From: Sphingopyxis sp. CCNWLW2
GTDB lineage: Bacteria > Pseudomonadota > Alphaproteobacteria > Sphingomonadales > Sphingomonadaceae
Direction of reading: 5' to 3'
Assembly (NCBI RefSeq): GCF_037095755.1
Contig: NZ_JBAWKJ010000001.1
Location: 558,001 to 622,000, forward strand
DNA: 64,000 bases
How positions within the stretch are numbered: position 1 is the stretch's first letter; every line of letters starts with the position of its first letter. Below the pieces are notes generated by a model that saw nothing but the letters and a program-made list of their open reading frames with translations, made no database searches and was not told where the DNA came from. Below, in pieces: positions 51,645 through 60,555 of this stretch. The position numbers were made by a program, and so were the translations under genes.

Positions 51645-52257
51645 GGGAGAGTCCTTGCAAGCGCTGCCTCGACGAGCGGCAGTTGGTCGTTTCCAAAATA
51701 CATGTCGTCGCCGTCGACGAAGATCGTCGGCGAACCATAGCCGCCGCGCGCGATGACTTCATCGGTATTCGCGCGCAGCCGGGCCTTGACGGCATCGCTG
51801 CCCGCCGCGACCGCCAGCGCGGCGCCATCCAGCCCTTCGGCATCGGCGACCGCGGCGAGCACGGCGGGGTCGTCGAGATTTTCCTGCCGGTCGAAATAGC
51901 TCGTGAAGGCGCCGCGTGCGAAGCGGACGAGCGCGGCCTGATCTTCCTCAAGGGCGCAGCAAAACCGCATCGCGGTGATGCTCTTCGCCGGGTGCCACTG
52001 CGACGGGAAATTCATCGGGACGCCCGCAAGTCGCGCCCAGTCCTGCAGCACCTTCCAGCTATGCTGCAACCGCCGGTTGTCGGCCTGCTCGCGCGCGGCA
52101 TAGACGGCGGGGTTCACCGCATTAACACCCCGCCGACCAGGATCGGCCGATAGACCGCCGTGGTCCCCGCGCGTTCGAGCACGCCCGGCAGATTATGGAA
52201 CGCAAGGCAGGTCCAGGGCGAGGACAGGTCAAAGAAGAATTCGACGCGCGCGGCCAT
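51641..52257 (-). pseudogene. DsbA-like (2-hydroxychromene-2-carboxylate isomerase) gene with a frameshift
   Basis: The intact reading would give about 206 residues. From ATG 52257 (GAGG nine bases upstream) the frame reads VEFFFDLSSPWTCLAFHNL, a family start with Ser at the thiol position, but stops after GGVLMR at TGA around 52118. The rest (NPAVYAAREQADNRRLQHSWKVLQDWA ... GSPTIFVDGDDMYFGNDQL) continues in another frame from 52117. One missing base in GTGTT-AATGCGG (52121-52127) restores GGVFNAVNPAVYAA, the expected family sequence. It is either a true inactivation or a sequencing/assembly error. The family isomerises glutathione-dependent intermediates in aromatic breakdown. Confidence 0.82.
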
Positions 52258-52261
52258 CGAA

Positions 52262-53794
52262 TCAAGCCTCCGCCTTCGTTTTCTCCCAATACTGGTCGCG
52301 GAGCAGGCGTTTGTAGAGCTTGCCCGTATCGTGACGCGGCAGCGCTTCCATGAAATCGATGCGGCGCGGGATTTTCACGCCCGACAATTTCTCGCGCGCA
52401 TAGGTCAGCAACTCGGCCCGGAAGGCGTCGGTCGCGTCGGCCATGTCGGCGGGCTGGATGACCGCGATCACCTCCTCGCCCATTTCGTCGTGCGGGCCGC
52501 CGACGACCGCGACGTCGGCGACCTTGGGGTGGGTGACCAGATGGTTCTCGATTTCCTGCGGATAGATGTTCACCCCGCCCGAGATGATCATAAAGCTCTT
52601 GCGATCGGTGAGGTAGAGGAAGCCACCTTCATCAACTTTGCCCACATCGCCGAGGGTCGACCAGCCCTTCGAATTGCGGCTCGACGCCGTTTTTTCATTA
52701 TCCCCATGATATTCGAAGACATTTTCGCTTTCGAAGAAAACCGCGCCTTCTTCGTTTGCGCCAAGCTCGGTTTCGTTATCCTCGCCCATGATGTGGATTG
52801 CGCCGAGGATCGGGCGGCCGACGCTGCCCTTGTGCGCCAGCCAGTCGGCGCTGGAGATGAAGGTCATGCCATTGCCTTCGGACCCGGCATAATATTCGAA
52901 CAAGACCGGCCCCCACCAGTCGATCATCGCCTGCTTCACCGGCACCGGGCACGGCGCCGCGGCGTGGATCGCGACCTTGAGCGACGAGGTGTCGTAGCGC
53001 GTGCGGACGTCGTCCGGCAGCTTGAGCATGCGCACGAAATGTGTCGGAACCCACTGGCTGGCGTTCACGCGATATTTTTCGATGTGCGCCAGCGCCGTCT
53101 CGGGATCGAATTTCTTCATCAGCACGACGGTGCCGCCGAGGCGGTGGATCGTCATCGACCAGCGCAGCGGCGCGGCGTGATAAAGCGGTGCGGGCGAGAG
53201 ATAGATGCTGTCGGCGTTGATCTGGAATATCGCCGAGGCGAGCATGACGAGGCTGTTCGCCGCGTCGATCGCGGGGTCTTCGGGCAGCGGCACGCGCACC
53301 CCCTTGGGCCGTCCGGTGGTGCCCGACGAATAAAGCATGTCGACCCCGGCGCGCTCGTCGGCCACCGGCGTCGCGGGCATCGCGGCGACGGCATCCTCCC
53401 AGCTTTCATAGCCGGGGATCGTTCCGCCCATCGCGAAGCGCTTGATGCCGGTCGTCAGCTGCTGCGCGGCGCTCGCAAGGCTAGCCGACACGATCAGAAT
53501 CTGCGCGCCCGAATTTTCGAGGATATAGTCGGTCTCATCCTGCGTCAGCCGCGACGAGATGCAGACATAGCGGAGCCCCGCGCGCTGCGCGCCCCACGTC
53601 AGCCCATAATAATGCGGCGTGTTGTCGAGCATGAAAGCGACGACATCCTCATGCCCCAGCCCGTGCGAGCGGAAGAGCTGCGCAGCGCGGTTCGAGGCCG
53701 CGTCGAGTTCGCCATAGCTGATCGCTTCCCCCGTCTCGGCGACGATGATCGCGGCTTTGTCGGGATTGGCGCTGGCGTGGACTGAGGGGTGCAT
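52262..53794 (-). CDS. Acyl-CoA synthetase (AMP-binding)
   Basis: A 510-residue adenylate-forming ligase that activates a carboxylic acid to its CoA thioester. Core motifs: MLYSSGTTGRPKGV (phosphate loop), EYYAGSEGNG, TLGDVGKVDEGGFLYLTDR (ATP ribose Asp) and GGVNIYPQEIEN, then the late Lys in HDTGKLYKRL. The substrate is unknown; the next two genes encode an isomerase (frameshifted) and a crotonase, suggesting a short breakdown pathway for an aromatic or branched acid. First gene of that minus-strand operon. Confidence 0.88.
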   Translation of the reverse strand: MHPSVHASANPDKAAIIVAETGEAISYGELDAASNRAAQLFRSHGLGHEDVVAFMLDNTPHYYGLTWGAQRAGLRYVCISSRLTQDETDYILENSGAQILIVSASLASAAQQLTTGIKRFAMGGTIPGYESWEDAVAAMPATPVADERAGVDMLYSSGTTGRPKGVRVPLPEDPAIDAANSLVMLASAIFQINADSIYLSPAPLYHAAPLRWSMTIHRLGGTVVLMKKFDPETALAHIEKYRVNASQWVPTHFVRMLKLPDDVRTRYDTSSLKVAIHAAAPCPVPVKQAMIDWWGPVLFEYYAGSEGNGMTFISSADWLAHKGSVGRPILGAIHIMGEDNETELGANEEGAVFFESENVFEYHGDNEKTASSRNSKGWSTLGDVGKVDEGGFLYLTDRKSFMIISGGVNIYPQEIENHLVTHPKVADVAVVGGPHDEMGEEVIAVIQPADMADATDAFRAELLTYAREKLSGVKIPRRIDFMEALPRHDTGKLYKRLLRDQYWEKTKAEA

Positions 53795-53938
53795 CGGGCA
53801 TCATCTCCGGGAATCGTTGCTTTCTTTATGTCGAAGATCAGTAGCAACCTGAAACTTTCGGTCAAGCAAGCTGGGACCGGTGACAGGACCCCGATCCAGA
53901 AGCGGCAAATTGCGACGCAAGATTGGGAGATGCCGGAC

Positions 53939-54652
53939 CTAATCCGGACGCGACCGCAAGGCGTAGCCCATGCCCTTCACCGTGCGCAGCATCGGCCAGT
54001 CGAACCCCCGATCGACCTTGGCGCGCAGCCGCGACATATGCACCTCGACGCGGTTGGTGCCGGGATCGAAATCGAGCCGCCACACCGCGCGAAGCAGCGC
54101 GCCGCGCGAAAGCGGCCGGTCTGGCACGCGCGCAAGATTCGCGAGCAGGTCGAATTCGCGGAGCGGCAGGCGGATGAGCCGGCCCGCACGCTCGACACGC
54201 CGGTCGATCAGGTCGATGCTGAGTTCGCCCTCGCCGAGCTGCCCGGTGGCGATGCTGCTGCGGCGCAACAGGCTGGCGACCCGCGCGAGCACTTCGGGGA
54301 GATTATCGGTCCAGCCAACGGCATCGTCGGCCCCCGCGCCGAGCGCGACCATCCGGTCGTCGAGGGTGTCGCGGTCTGATAGGGCGATCAGCGGCCGGCG
54401 CCCGGCGATCGACGTAGCCAATCGGACGAACTCGGACGGCTCCTGCCAGTCGAGAAAGGGGTTGATAAGTAACAGGCTGAAACAGCTGTCGACCCAGGGG
54501 CGAAGCCCGTTCACATGCGGCGGCAGGAATTGCACCGCCAAACCCGCGGCCTCGATCGCCGCACCGAGGACATCGGCCCGTGCACCTACGGGATGATAGA
54601 TAGCGACCAGCAACTTCCGGTCGCCTTGCCCGGCAATATCCGATGATGCCAT
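53939..54652 (-). CDS. OmpR-type response regulator with a degenerate receiver
   Basis: A 237-residue regulator. The C-terminal winged helix is typical (RLPLREFDLLANLARVP, TNRVEVHMSRLRAKVD, LRTVKGMGYALR). The N-terminal receiver keeps the fold but not the chemistry: the phosphoacceptor position in SLLLINPFLDW appears to be Asn, and the usual Lys-Pro near the end reads GWTDN. It probably works without phosphorylation. ATG 54652, after GGGGG, is chosen; upstream in-frame ATGs lie in unlikely coding sequence. It is divergent from the second acyl-CoA synthetase gene (88-bp spacer), a possible target. No kinase gene is adjacent. Confidence 0.8.
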   Translation of the reverse strand: MASSDIAGQGDRKLLVAIYHPVGARADVLGAAIEAAGLAVQFLPPHVNGLRPWVDSCFSLLLINPFLDWQEPSEFVRLATSIAGRRPLIALSDRDTLDDRMVALGAGADDAVGWTDNLPEVLARVASLLRRSSIATGQLGEGELSIDLIDRRVERAGRLIRLPLREFDLLANLARVPDRPLSRGALLRAVWRLDFDPGTNRVEVHMSRLRAKVDRGFDWPMLRTVKGMGYALRSRPD

Positions 54653-54740
54653 CCGCATCCCCCGTCGTCGACGCAACATCTTGTCGCCCCGCCGCCCCAC
54701 CGGCATTGCACCGCCTTTCGGCTGTGCTAACCCATGGGCC

Positions 54741-56273
54741 ATGACCTGTATCGAAATGCTTGACGGCGACTTCGCCACCCTGCCCGACCTTGTCCGTGCC
54801 CATGCCGCGGAGCGTCCCGATGCCGTAGCGGCTGCCGACGCGCTGCGGCGGCTGAGCTGGTCCGAACTGGATCAATTGACCGACCGAATCGCCGCGCGGT
54901 TACAGCAGGACGGATTCAAAAAAGGGGATCGCACCGCGATCGCCGGCCTCAACAGCGTCGAGCAGATGGCGGTGATCCTCGGCACGCTGCGCGCCGGCGG
55001 GGTCGCGGGGCTCGTCACCAACAGCGCGACGGGCGAGCAGATGGCGGCGATGATCGCCGACACCGGCGCGCGCCACCTGTTCCTCGATAATGCTGCGAAG
55101 ACGAGCCTGGAAGGGCATGTCATCGCCGCGAGCGACCTGATCGCGATGGACGGCAGCGACGCGGGAACGCCGCTCGATGCCTGGCTGTCGCTCGCGGGCG
55201 CCAGGCCCGCGCCGGTCGAGATTCTGCCCGAGGACGGCTTCAACATCATCTATTCGTCGGGGACAACGGGCACGCCCAAGGGCATTATCCATAGCCACGC
55301 GATGCGCTGGCAGCATATCATCCGCGGTGCGCCCGCTTACGGCCCCAATGCCGTGACGATCCTGTCGACCCCGCTCTATTCCAACACGACGATGGCGAGC
55401 TTCATGCCGACCGTCGGATCGGGCGGACAAGTCGTGATGATGAAGAAATTCGACGCGCGCGGATTCCTCGAACTCGCGGCGCGCGAGCGCGCGACGAACA
55501 CGATGCTGGTCCCCGTACAGTACCGCCGGATCATGGCGCTCGAGGATTTCGGCGACTTCGACCTCTCCAGCTTCGTCGTCAAATATTGCACTTCGGCGCC
55601 CTTCCCCGCGGCGCTGAAGGCCGATGTGCTCCGGCGCTGGCCCGGCGGGCTCGTCGAGATTTATGGCATGACCGAGGGCGGCGCGGCGTTCATCCTCGAG
55701 GCGCATCAATTCCCCGACAAATTGCACACCGTCGGCAAGCCCGCGCCGGGCCATATCGCAAAGGTGATCGACGAGGACGGCAACGAGCTGCCGCAAGGAT
55801 CGGTCGGCGAGGTCGTCGGCCGTTCACCCGCGATGATGACGGGATATAACAACCGTCCCGACGCGACCAAGGCGATGCACTGGTACGATGCCGAGGGGAA
55901 TCTCTTCTATCGCCACGGCGACATTGGCCGCATCGACGAGGACGGCTTCCTGACCTTGATGGACCGCGCCAAGGACATGATCATCTCGGGCGGCTTCAAC
56001 ATCTTCCCGAGCGATCTGGAGGCGATATTGATCGCCGACGAGCGCGTCGTCGAGGCCGCGGTGGTCGGCATGCCAAGCGAGGAATGGGGCGAGACGCCGG
56101 TGGCGTTCGTCGTGCTGAAACCCGGCGCCGATGCCGAGGCCGTGCGCGCCGACTGCAACGCCAAGGTCGGCAAGACGCAACGGCTGAGCGCGATTACGGT
56201 CGTGGAAGAGTTGCCACGCAGCCCGATCGGCAAGGTGCTGAAACGCGAACTTCGGGATGCGTATGCGCAGTAG
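54741..56273 (+). CDS. Acyl-CoA synthetase (AMP-binding), second copy
   Basis: A 510-residue adenylate-forming ligase, of the same length as the one at 52262-53794 but clearly diverged. Motifs: IIYSSGTTGTPKGI, EIYGMTEGGAAF, RHGDIGRIDEDGFLTLMDR, GGFNIFPSDLEA and PIGKVLKREL with the catalytic Lys. The N-terminus has LSWSELDQLTDRIAARLQ. Substrate open. The ATG at 54741 has no strong ribosome site. It is divergent from the atypical response regulator and followed by paired REP-like hairpins. Confidence 0.88.
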   Translation: MTCIEMLDGDFATLPDLVRAHAAERPDAVAAADALRRLSWSELDQLTDRIAARLQQDGFKKGDRTAIAGLNSVEQMAVILGTLRAGGVAGLVTNSATGEQMAAMIADTGARHLFLDNAAKTSLEGHVIAASDLIAMDGSDAGTPLDAWLSLAGARPAPVEILPEDGFNIIYSSGTTGTPKGIIHSHAMRWQHIIRGAPAYGPNAVTILSTPLYSNTTMASFMPTVGSGGQVVMMKKFDARGFLELAARERATNTMLVPVQYRRIMALEDFGDFDLSSFVVKYCTSAPFPAALKADVLRRWPGGLVEIYGMTEGGAAFILEAHQFPDKLHTVGKPAPGHIAKVIDEDGNELPQGSVGEVVGRSPAMMTGYNNRPDATKAMHWYDAEGNLFYRHGDIGRIDEDGFLTLMDRAKDMIISGGFNIFPSDLEAILIADERVVEAAVVGMPSEEWGETPVAFVVLKPGADAEAVRADCNAKVGKTQRLSAITVVEELPRSPIGKVLKRELRDAYAQ

Positions 56274-56318
56274 CGTCGGGCCGTCAGCTTTCGACCGAAT
56301 GTTGCCGCACTCTCTCTA

Positions 56319-56403
56319 CTTCGTCATTCCCGCGAAAGCGGGAACCCAGGGATGGGCCAGCCGACGGACGCGCTGGGTCCCCGCTTTCGCGGGGATGACG
56401 ACG
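56319..56403. repeat. Pair of REP-like hairpins in inverted order
   Basis: Two related palindromes face each other: CTTCGTCATTCCCGC-GAAA-GCGGGAACCCAGG (56319-56350) and CGCTGGGTCCCCGC-TTTC-GCGGGGATGACGACG (56371-56403). The outer arms (CGTCAT ... ATGACG) can also pair with each other, so the unit resembles a bacterial interspersed mosaic element. It lies just after the second acyl-CoA synthetase gene and shares its core with the hairpin at 13202-13235. Confidence 0.8.
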
Positions 56404-56458
56404 TAAGGAAAAGGGCGGCGTCCGCTTCCCACCCCAAAACCGCCATACACCGTTTCGA

Positions 56459-56977
56459 TCAGGCCAAACCCGCAGCCGCTATCGCCGCCAGCGCATTCTG
56501 CAACCGCGCGTCGCCTTCGCCATCGACCCACGCCCATTTGAGCCGCCGCCGGTCGAGTTCGCCGATCGCGACCTCCATGAACTGATCGCGCGCGAGTTCG
56601 CTGCCGAACAGGCGCGTGCCGTCCTCTTCCCACGAAAGGTCCATCGCGGGGACGAGATAGAGGTCGGCGACCTCGTCCCAAAGGTCGATCTCGGGCAGGC
56701 GGCGGCCGAGCAGCATGATCGCCCACGCCTGCGTCATCAGCGGATCGGTGTCCGAAATCAGCCATATGGGCCGCTGCGCGAGCGCTGCGCGCGTCGCCGC
56801 GCGATGCCCGTCGAAGATCGCGAGCAGGTCGACCTCGTCGAGATTGGTGCCGTTTGCCTCGGCATAGGTGCGGCCATATTCGGGGACGACGAGCCCGCCG
56901 AGCTGGAGCGCGAGGCGCGGCGCGAGCGTCGATTTGCCGGTGCTTTCGGCGCCGTGGAGGCAGATATGCCGCGTCAT
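56459..56977 (-). CDS. NadR-like nicotinamide riboside kinase
   Basis: A 172-residue P-loop kinase (CLHGAESTGKSTLAPRLA, then VPEYGRTYAE and WLISDTDPLMTQAW) corresponding to the kinase domain of NadR. It should phosphorylate nicotinamide riboside to NMN in the cytoplasm. There is no helix-turn-helix and no adenylyltransferase domain, so it is the kinase alone. The ATG overlaps the PnuC stop by 4 bases, matching uptake to phosphorylation. Last gene of the crt-linked run. Confidence 0.85.
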   Translation of the reverse strand: MTRHICLHGAESTGKSTLAPRLALQLGGLVVPEYGRTYAEANGTNLDEVDLLAIFDGHRAATRAALAQRPIWLISDTDPLMTQAWAIMLLGRRLPEIDLWDEVADLYLVPAMDLSWEEDGTRLFGSELARDQFMEVAIGELDRRRLKWAWVDGEGDARLQNALAAIAAAGLA

Positions 56978-57543
56978 GGCGCCGCCCTGCCCGCCGCCGC
57001 CGCGCGCCGCCACTGGAGCAGGCCGTCGATCGACAGGCCGAGCAGCACGACATAGACCGCGCTGGTCGCATAGAGCCCGCGCGACGCGAAGAGCGGCACC
57101 GCGATCAGGTCGACGAGGATCCAGAGGAACCAGCTTTCGACCCGGCGCCGCGCGAGCAGCCATTGCGCGGTGATGCTGAGGATCGCGATCGCACCGTCGA
57201 TCCACGGCGCGACCGCGTCGGTGTAGCGGTCCATCGCAAAGCTCCACCCGGCCCACGCGGCGATCGTCGTGAGCGCCCAGCCCCGCCGCGCCCGCTCGGT
57301 CATCCAGCGCACCGGCACCCCGCTATCGTCGCGCGCGCGCATCCAGGCCGCCCAGCCATAGAGGTTGAGCGCGAAGAAAAAGCCCTGCAGCAGCATGTCG
57401 CTGTAAAGTTTCGCTTCGAAAAAGACGAAGGCGTAGAGCGTCACCGCGACGAGCGCGAAGGGATAGTTCCATACGCTGCGCAACGCGACGAGCGCGACAT
57501 TGGTCAGCACGAACGCCGCGGCGATCCACTCGAGATAGCTCAT
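56974..57543 (-). CDS. pnuC: Nicotinamide riboside transporter PnuC
   Basis: A 189-residue inner-membrane protein with six to seven helices. Family-typical blocks are NLYGWAAWMRARDD, WWIL-like SWFLWILVDLIAVPLF, and conserved Trp/Asn that stack on the nicotinamide ring. It is a facilitated-diffusion channel for nicotinamide riboside, made one-way by the kinase encoded next to it. It overlaps crtB by 4 bases upstream and the kinase gene by 4 bases downstream. Confidence 0.9.
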   Translation of the reverse strand: MSYLEWIAAAFVLTNVALVALRSVWNYPFALVAVTLYAFVFFEAKLYSDMLLQGFFFALNLYGWAAWMRARDDSGVPVRWMTERARRGWALTTIAAWAGWSFAMDRYTDAVAPWIDGAIAILSITAQWLLARRRVESWFLWILVDLIAVPLFASRGLYATSAVYVVLLGLSIDGLLQWRRAAAAGRAAP

Positions 57544-58499
57544 TCGCTGGCCTCATGCCGCGCGCGTGTCCACAGCCCCTCGCGGCTGATCCGCCGCTGC
57601 GGTGGACGGCGCAGCACCGACCAGCCCGCGCGTGCGACCCAGCCCAGTTTCGCGAAGAGCGAGGTTCCAGCGCGGTGATCCCACGCGTGGTCGCCGCGCG
57701 CCCGCACCTCGCGCGCGATGTCGCCATAGATGCCCGCGGCGGCGAGCACTGCCCAGCGGCTGCGCGGGGGCAATTTGCGCGCCCCCCAGCGCGCCGAGGC
57801 CTCATATTCCTCGGCCATTTCGGACAGCCATTTCGCCATCACCGACAGGCGCCCGCGAAAGGCGGGGTGCATGTGCTGGCCGGGCGGGATGTCGAGTTCG
57901 ACCATCCATTCGACGGGCAGGTAGCAGCGGTCGGCTGCGGCATCCTCGGCGACGTCGCGCGCGATATTGGCGAGCTGGAATGCGATGCCGAGGTCCGAGG
58001 CACGGTCGAGCGTCGTCTCGTCGGCGGGGTCGATACCCATCACCAGCGCCATCGCGACCCCCACCGCGCCCGCGACATGATAGGAATAGCGCAGCAGGTC
58101 GGCCTCGCTGCGCGGGCGCCAGTCCTTTGCATCGAGTTCGAAACCCGCGATGATATCGTCGATCACCCAGCGCGGGATCGCGACTTCGGTCAGCAGGAAG
58201 CCGAGCGCGTCGAACGCCATCTCGCCCGTGGGCTCGCCTGCAAAAGCCTTGTCGGTCTGCGCGCGGATATGCGCGACCGCAGCCACCGGGTCATAATCGG
58301 GCTTCATCGCGCCGCCATGATCCTGGCCGTCGGTCAGATCGTCGGCGGCGCGGCACCAGGCATAGAGCAGCCAGACGCGCTCGCGCGTTTCGCGGTCGAA
58401 GAGCTGGCTCGCCAGCGCGAAGCTTTTCGATCCGCGCGCGATGCTGTCGTGCGCGAAACCGTGGAGGGCATGTGCATCATAGGCCCCCGCCTCGCTCAT
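57540..58499 (-). CDS. crtB: Phytoene synthase
   Basis: A 319-residue enzyme joining two geranylgeranyl diphosphates into phytoene, the first carotenoid step. The two Asp-rich metal motifs are DDLTD (in WCRAADDLTDG) and DVAED (in ANIARDVAEDAAADRCYLP). The start SKSFALASQLF is also typical. It is probably a peripheral inner-membrane protein. The start shares one base with the LOG-family stop (TAATG), and its stop overlaps pnuC. Confidence 0.95.
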   Translation of the reverse strand: MSEAGAYDAHALHGFAHDSIARGSKSFALASQLFDRETRERVWLLYAWCRAADDLTDGQDHGGAMKPDYDPVAAVAHIRAQTDKAFAGEPTGEMAFDALGFLLTEVAIPRWVIDDIIAGFELDAKDWRPRSEADLLRYSYHVAGAVGVAMALVMGIDPADETTLDRASDLGIAFQLANIARDVAEDAAADRCYLPVEWMVELDIPPGQHMHPAFRGRLSVMAKWLSEMAEEYEASARWGARKLPPRSRWAVLAAAGIYGDIAREVRARGDHAWDHRAGTSLFAKLGWVARAGWSVLRRPPQRRISREGLWTRARHEASE

Positions 58500-59080
58500 T
58501 ACAGATTTTCGGCCTTCATCGCGAAGATCGTCTTGTGCGGCACATAGGCCGCCATTTTTTCGAGCAGATCGTCGAGCCCCGCGTCGACGATCATAATCCC
58601 GGCGTGTGCGGGGCGGATGAAACCGACCTCGATCATGTTGCGGTTGAACGCGATGAGGTCGTTGTAGAAACCCGCGGCGTTGAGCAGCCCGACGGGCTTA
58701 GTATGATAGCCGAGCTGCGCCCAGCTGATCGCTTCCCACAATTCGTCCATCGTGCCGACCCCGCCGGGGATGGTGAGGAAGCCGTCGGAGAGGTCGGTGA
58801 ACATCTTCTTGCGTTCGTGCATGCCCGAAACGACGTGGAGCTCGGTGCAGCCGCGGTGCGCGACCTCGGCGCCGACGAGCGCGTCGGGGATGATCCCGAT
58901 CACTTCGCCGCCCGCCTCGAGCGCGCTATCGGCGACCGCGCCCATTAGTCCCAATCGCCCGCCGCCATAGACGACGCCGATGCCGCGCTCGGCCAAGGTG
59001 CGCCCGACGTGGCGCGCGGTTTCGATATAGATCGGATCTTCGGGGGTCGCGGACCCGCAATAGACGGCAAGGCGTTTCAT
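58499..59080 (-). CDS. LOG-family protein (nucleotide 5'-monophosphate phosphoribohydrolase-like)
   Basis: A 193-residue Rossmann-fold protein with the signature PGGVGTMDELWEA and the N-terminal VVYGGGRLGLMGAVAD. LOG proteins cleave cytokinin or other nucleotide monophosphates to the free base and ribose 5-phosphate. Substrate here unknown. It sits between crtI and crtB in full overlap (ATGA and TAATG), which is odd for a nucleotide enzyme; with pnuC and the kinase downstream, a role in pyridine or purine nucleotides is possible. ATG 59080 is chosen. Confidence 0.9.
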   Translation of the reverse strand: MKRLAVYCGSATPEDPIYIETARHVGRTLAERGIGVVYGGGRLGLMGAVADSALEAGGEVIGIIPDALVGAEVAHRGCTELHVVSGMHERKKMFTDLSDGFLTIPGGVGTMDELWEAISWAQLGYHTKPVGLLNAAGFYNDLIAFNRNMIEVGFIRPAHAGIMIVDAGLDDLLEKMAAYVPHKTIFAMKAENL

Positions 59081-60555
59081 AAATCTTCCAACATCAGATT
59101 GGCGGTCGCTTTGGCACTGCCGACGACGCCGGGAATTCCTGCGCCCGGATGCGTTCCCGCGCCGACGAAGTAAAGGTTGGAAATGACATCGTCGCGGTTG
59201 TGGGCGCGGAACCAGGCGCTTTGCCACAGTAGGGGCTCAAGACTGAACGCGCTGCCGAGATGCGCCGACAGGTCGCGATGGAAATCGGCGGGGGTGTAGT
59301 GGAAGCGGGTAACGAGATTGGCGCGAAGGCCGGGGGCGACGCGGCGTTCGACCTCTTCGAGGATCGCGTCAGCGAAGCGCTCGCCGAATGCGCCGTCCCA
59401 GTCGGCCTTCGCCTTCCCCAGATGCGCGACGGGGGCGAGCGCATAAAAGGTCGAATGCCCCGGCGGCGCCATGCCGGGGTCGGTGACGCTGGAGTGGTGG
59501 AGGTAGAGCGAGAAATCCTGAGGAATCACGCCGCCGTAAATGTCGTCGAGCAACCCCTGGTAGCGCGGGCCGAACAGGATGCTGTGGTGCGCGATATCGG
59601 GATATTCGCCCTTCACGCCGAAATGGACGACGAAGAGCGAGGGCGACCAGCGTTTGCGCGCGAGGCTCCTTGCGACCTTTGCCCCGCGCGGATGCCCCGC
59701 GAGCAGGGCCTTGTAGCTGTGCATCAGGTCGCCGTTGCAGGCGACCATATCGGCGTCGCCATGCCACCCGCATTGTGTCGTCACGCCCGTTACGCGGTCG
59801 CCCGCGGTTTTGATCTTCGCTACCGGATCGCCGAGCCGCAGCGTCCCGCCGAGCCGTTCGAACAGCCGCACCATGCCGCGCACCAGCGCATTGGTGCCGC
59901 CGCGCGCGAACCAGACGCCGCCTTCTTTCTCGATCGTGTGGATCAGCGCATAGATCGCACTCGTCGTCATCGGGTTACCGCCGACAAGCAGGGTGTGGAA
60001 CGACAGCGCCTGCCGCAGCCTTTCGTCCTGAACGTATGACGACACGATCGAATAGACGCTGCGCCACGCCTGATATTTCATCAGCGCGGGCGCCGCCTTG
60101 ATCATCGAGGCAAAGTCGAGAAAGGCGACCGCGCCGAGCTTGACATAGCCCTGCTCGTACACGCCCTTCGAATATTCGAGGAAGCGATCGTAGCCGGCGA
60201 CATCGGCGGGGTGGAGCTTGGCGATTTCGGCGCGGAGCGCGGCCTCGTCGTTCGAATAGTCGAAGTTGGTCCCGTCGGGCCAGTTCAGGCGGTAGAAGGG
60301 CATGACAGGGAGAAGGTCAACGTCGGCGGCCATCTTCTGCCCGCTCAGCGCCCAGAGTTCCTCCAGACACGGCGGATCCGTGATGACAGTCGGCCCCGCG
60401 TCGAAGGTGAAGCCATCGCGGACCCAGTGGTACGCCCGCCCGCCGGGCTTGTCGCGTGCCTCAACGACGGTCGTTTCGACGCCCGCCGATTGCAGCCGGA
60501 TCGCCAATGCGAGGCCGCCAAACCCTGCGCCGACGACGATCGCGCGGCGCGTCAT
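59077..60555 (-). CDS. crtI: Phytoene desaturase
   Basis: A 492-residue FAD enzyme turning phytoene into lycopene. It opens with the dinucleotide-binding fold VVGAGFGGLALAIRLQSAG, then EARDKPGGRAY and FDAGPTVI. It ends with the CrtI block GAGTHPGAGIPGVVGSAKAT. ATG 60555 overlaps the crtY stop by 4 bases; the open frame further up belongs to crtY in another frame. Membrane-associated. Confidence 0.95.
   Translation of the reverse strand: MTRRAIVVGAGFGGLALAIRLQSAGVETTVVEARDKPGGRAYHWVRDGFTFDAGPTVITDPPCLEELWALSGQKMAADVDLLPVMPFYRLNWPDGTNFDYSNDEAALRAEIAKLHPADVAGYDRFLEYSKGVYEQGYVKLGAVAFLDFASMIKAAPALMKYQAWRSVYSIVSSYVQDERLRQALSFHTLLVGGNPMTTSAIYALIHTIEKEGGVWFARGGTNALVRGMVRLFERLGGTLRLGDPVAKIKTAGDRVTGVTTQCGWHGDADMVACNGDLMHSYKALLAGHPRGAKVARSLARKRWSPSLFVVHFGVKGEYPDIAHHSILFGPRYQGLLDDIYGGVIPQDFSLYLHHSSVTDPGMAPPGHSTFYALAPVAHLGKAKADWDGAFGERFADAILEEVERRVAPGLRANLVTRFHYTPADFHRDLSAHLGSAFSLEPLLWQSAWFRAHNRDDVISNLYFVGAGTHPGAGIPGVVGSAKATANLMLEDL

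Noticed and set aside
52118..52257. The short open frame upstream of the isomerase fragment as a separate small gene
   Set aside because: Its sequence is exactly the missing N-terminus of the same protein family, so it is better explained by a frameshift than by two genes.
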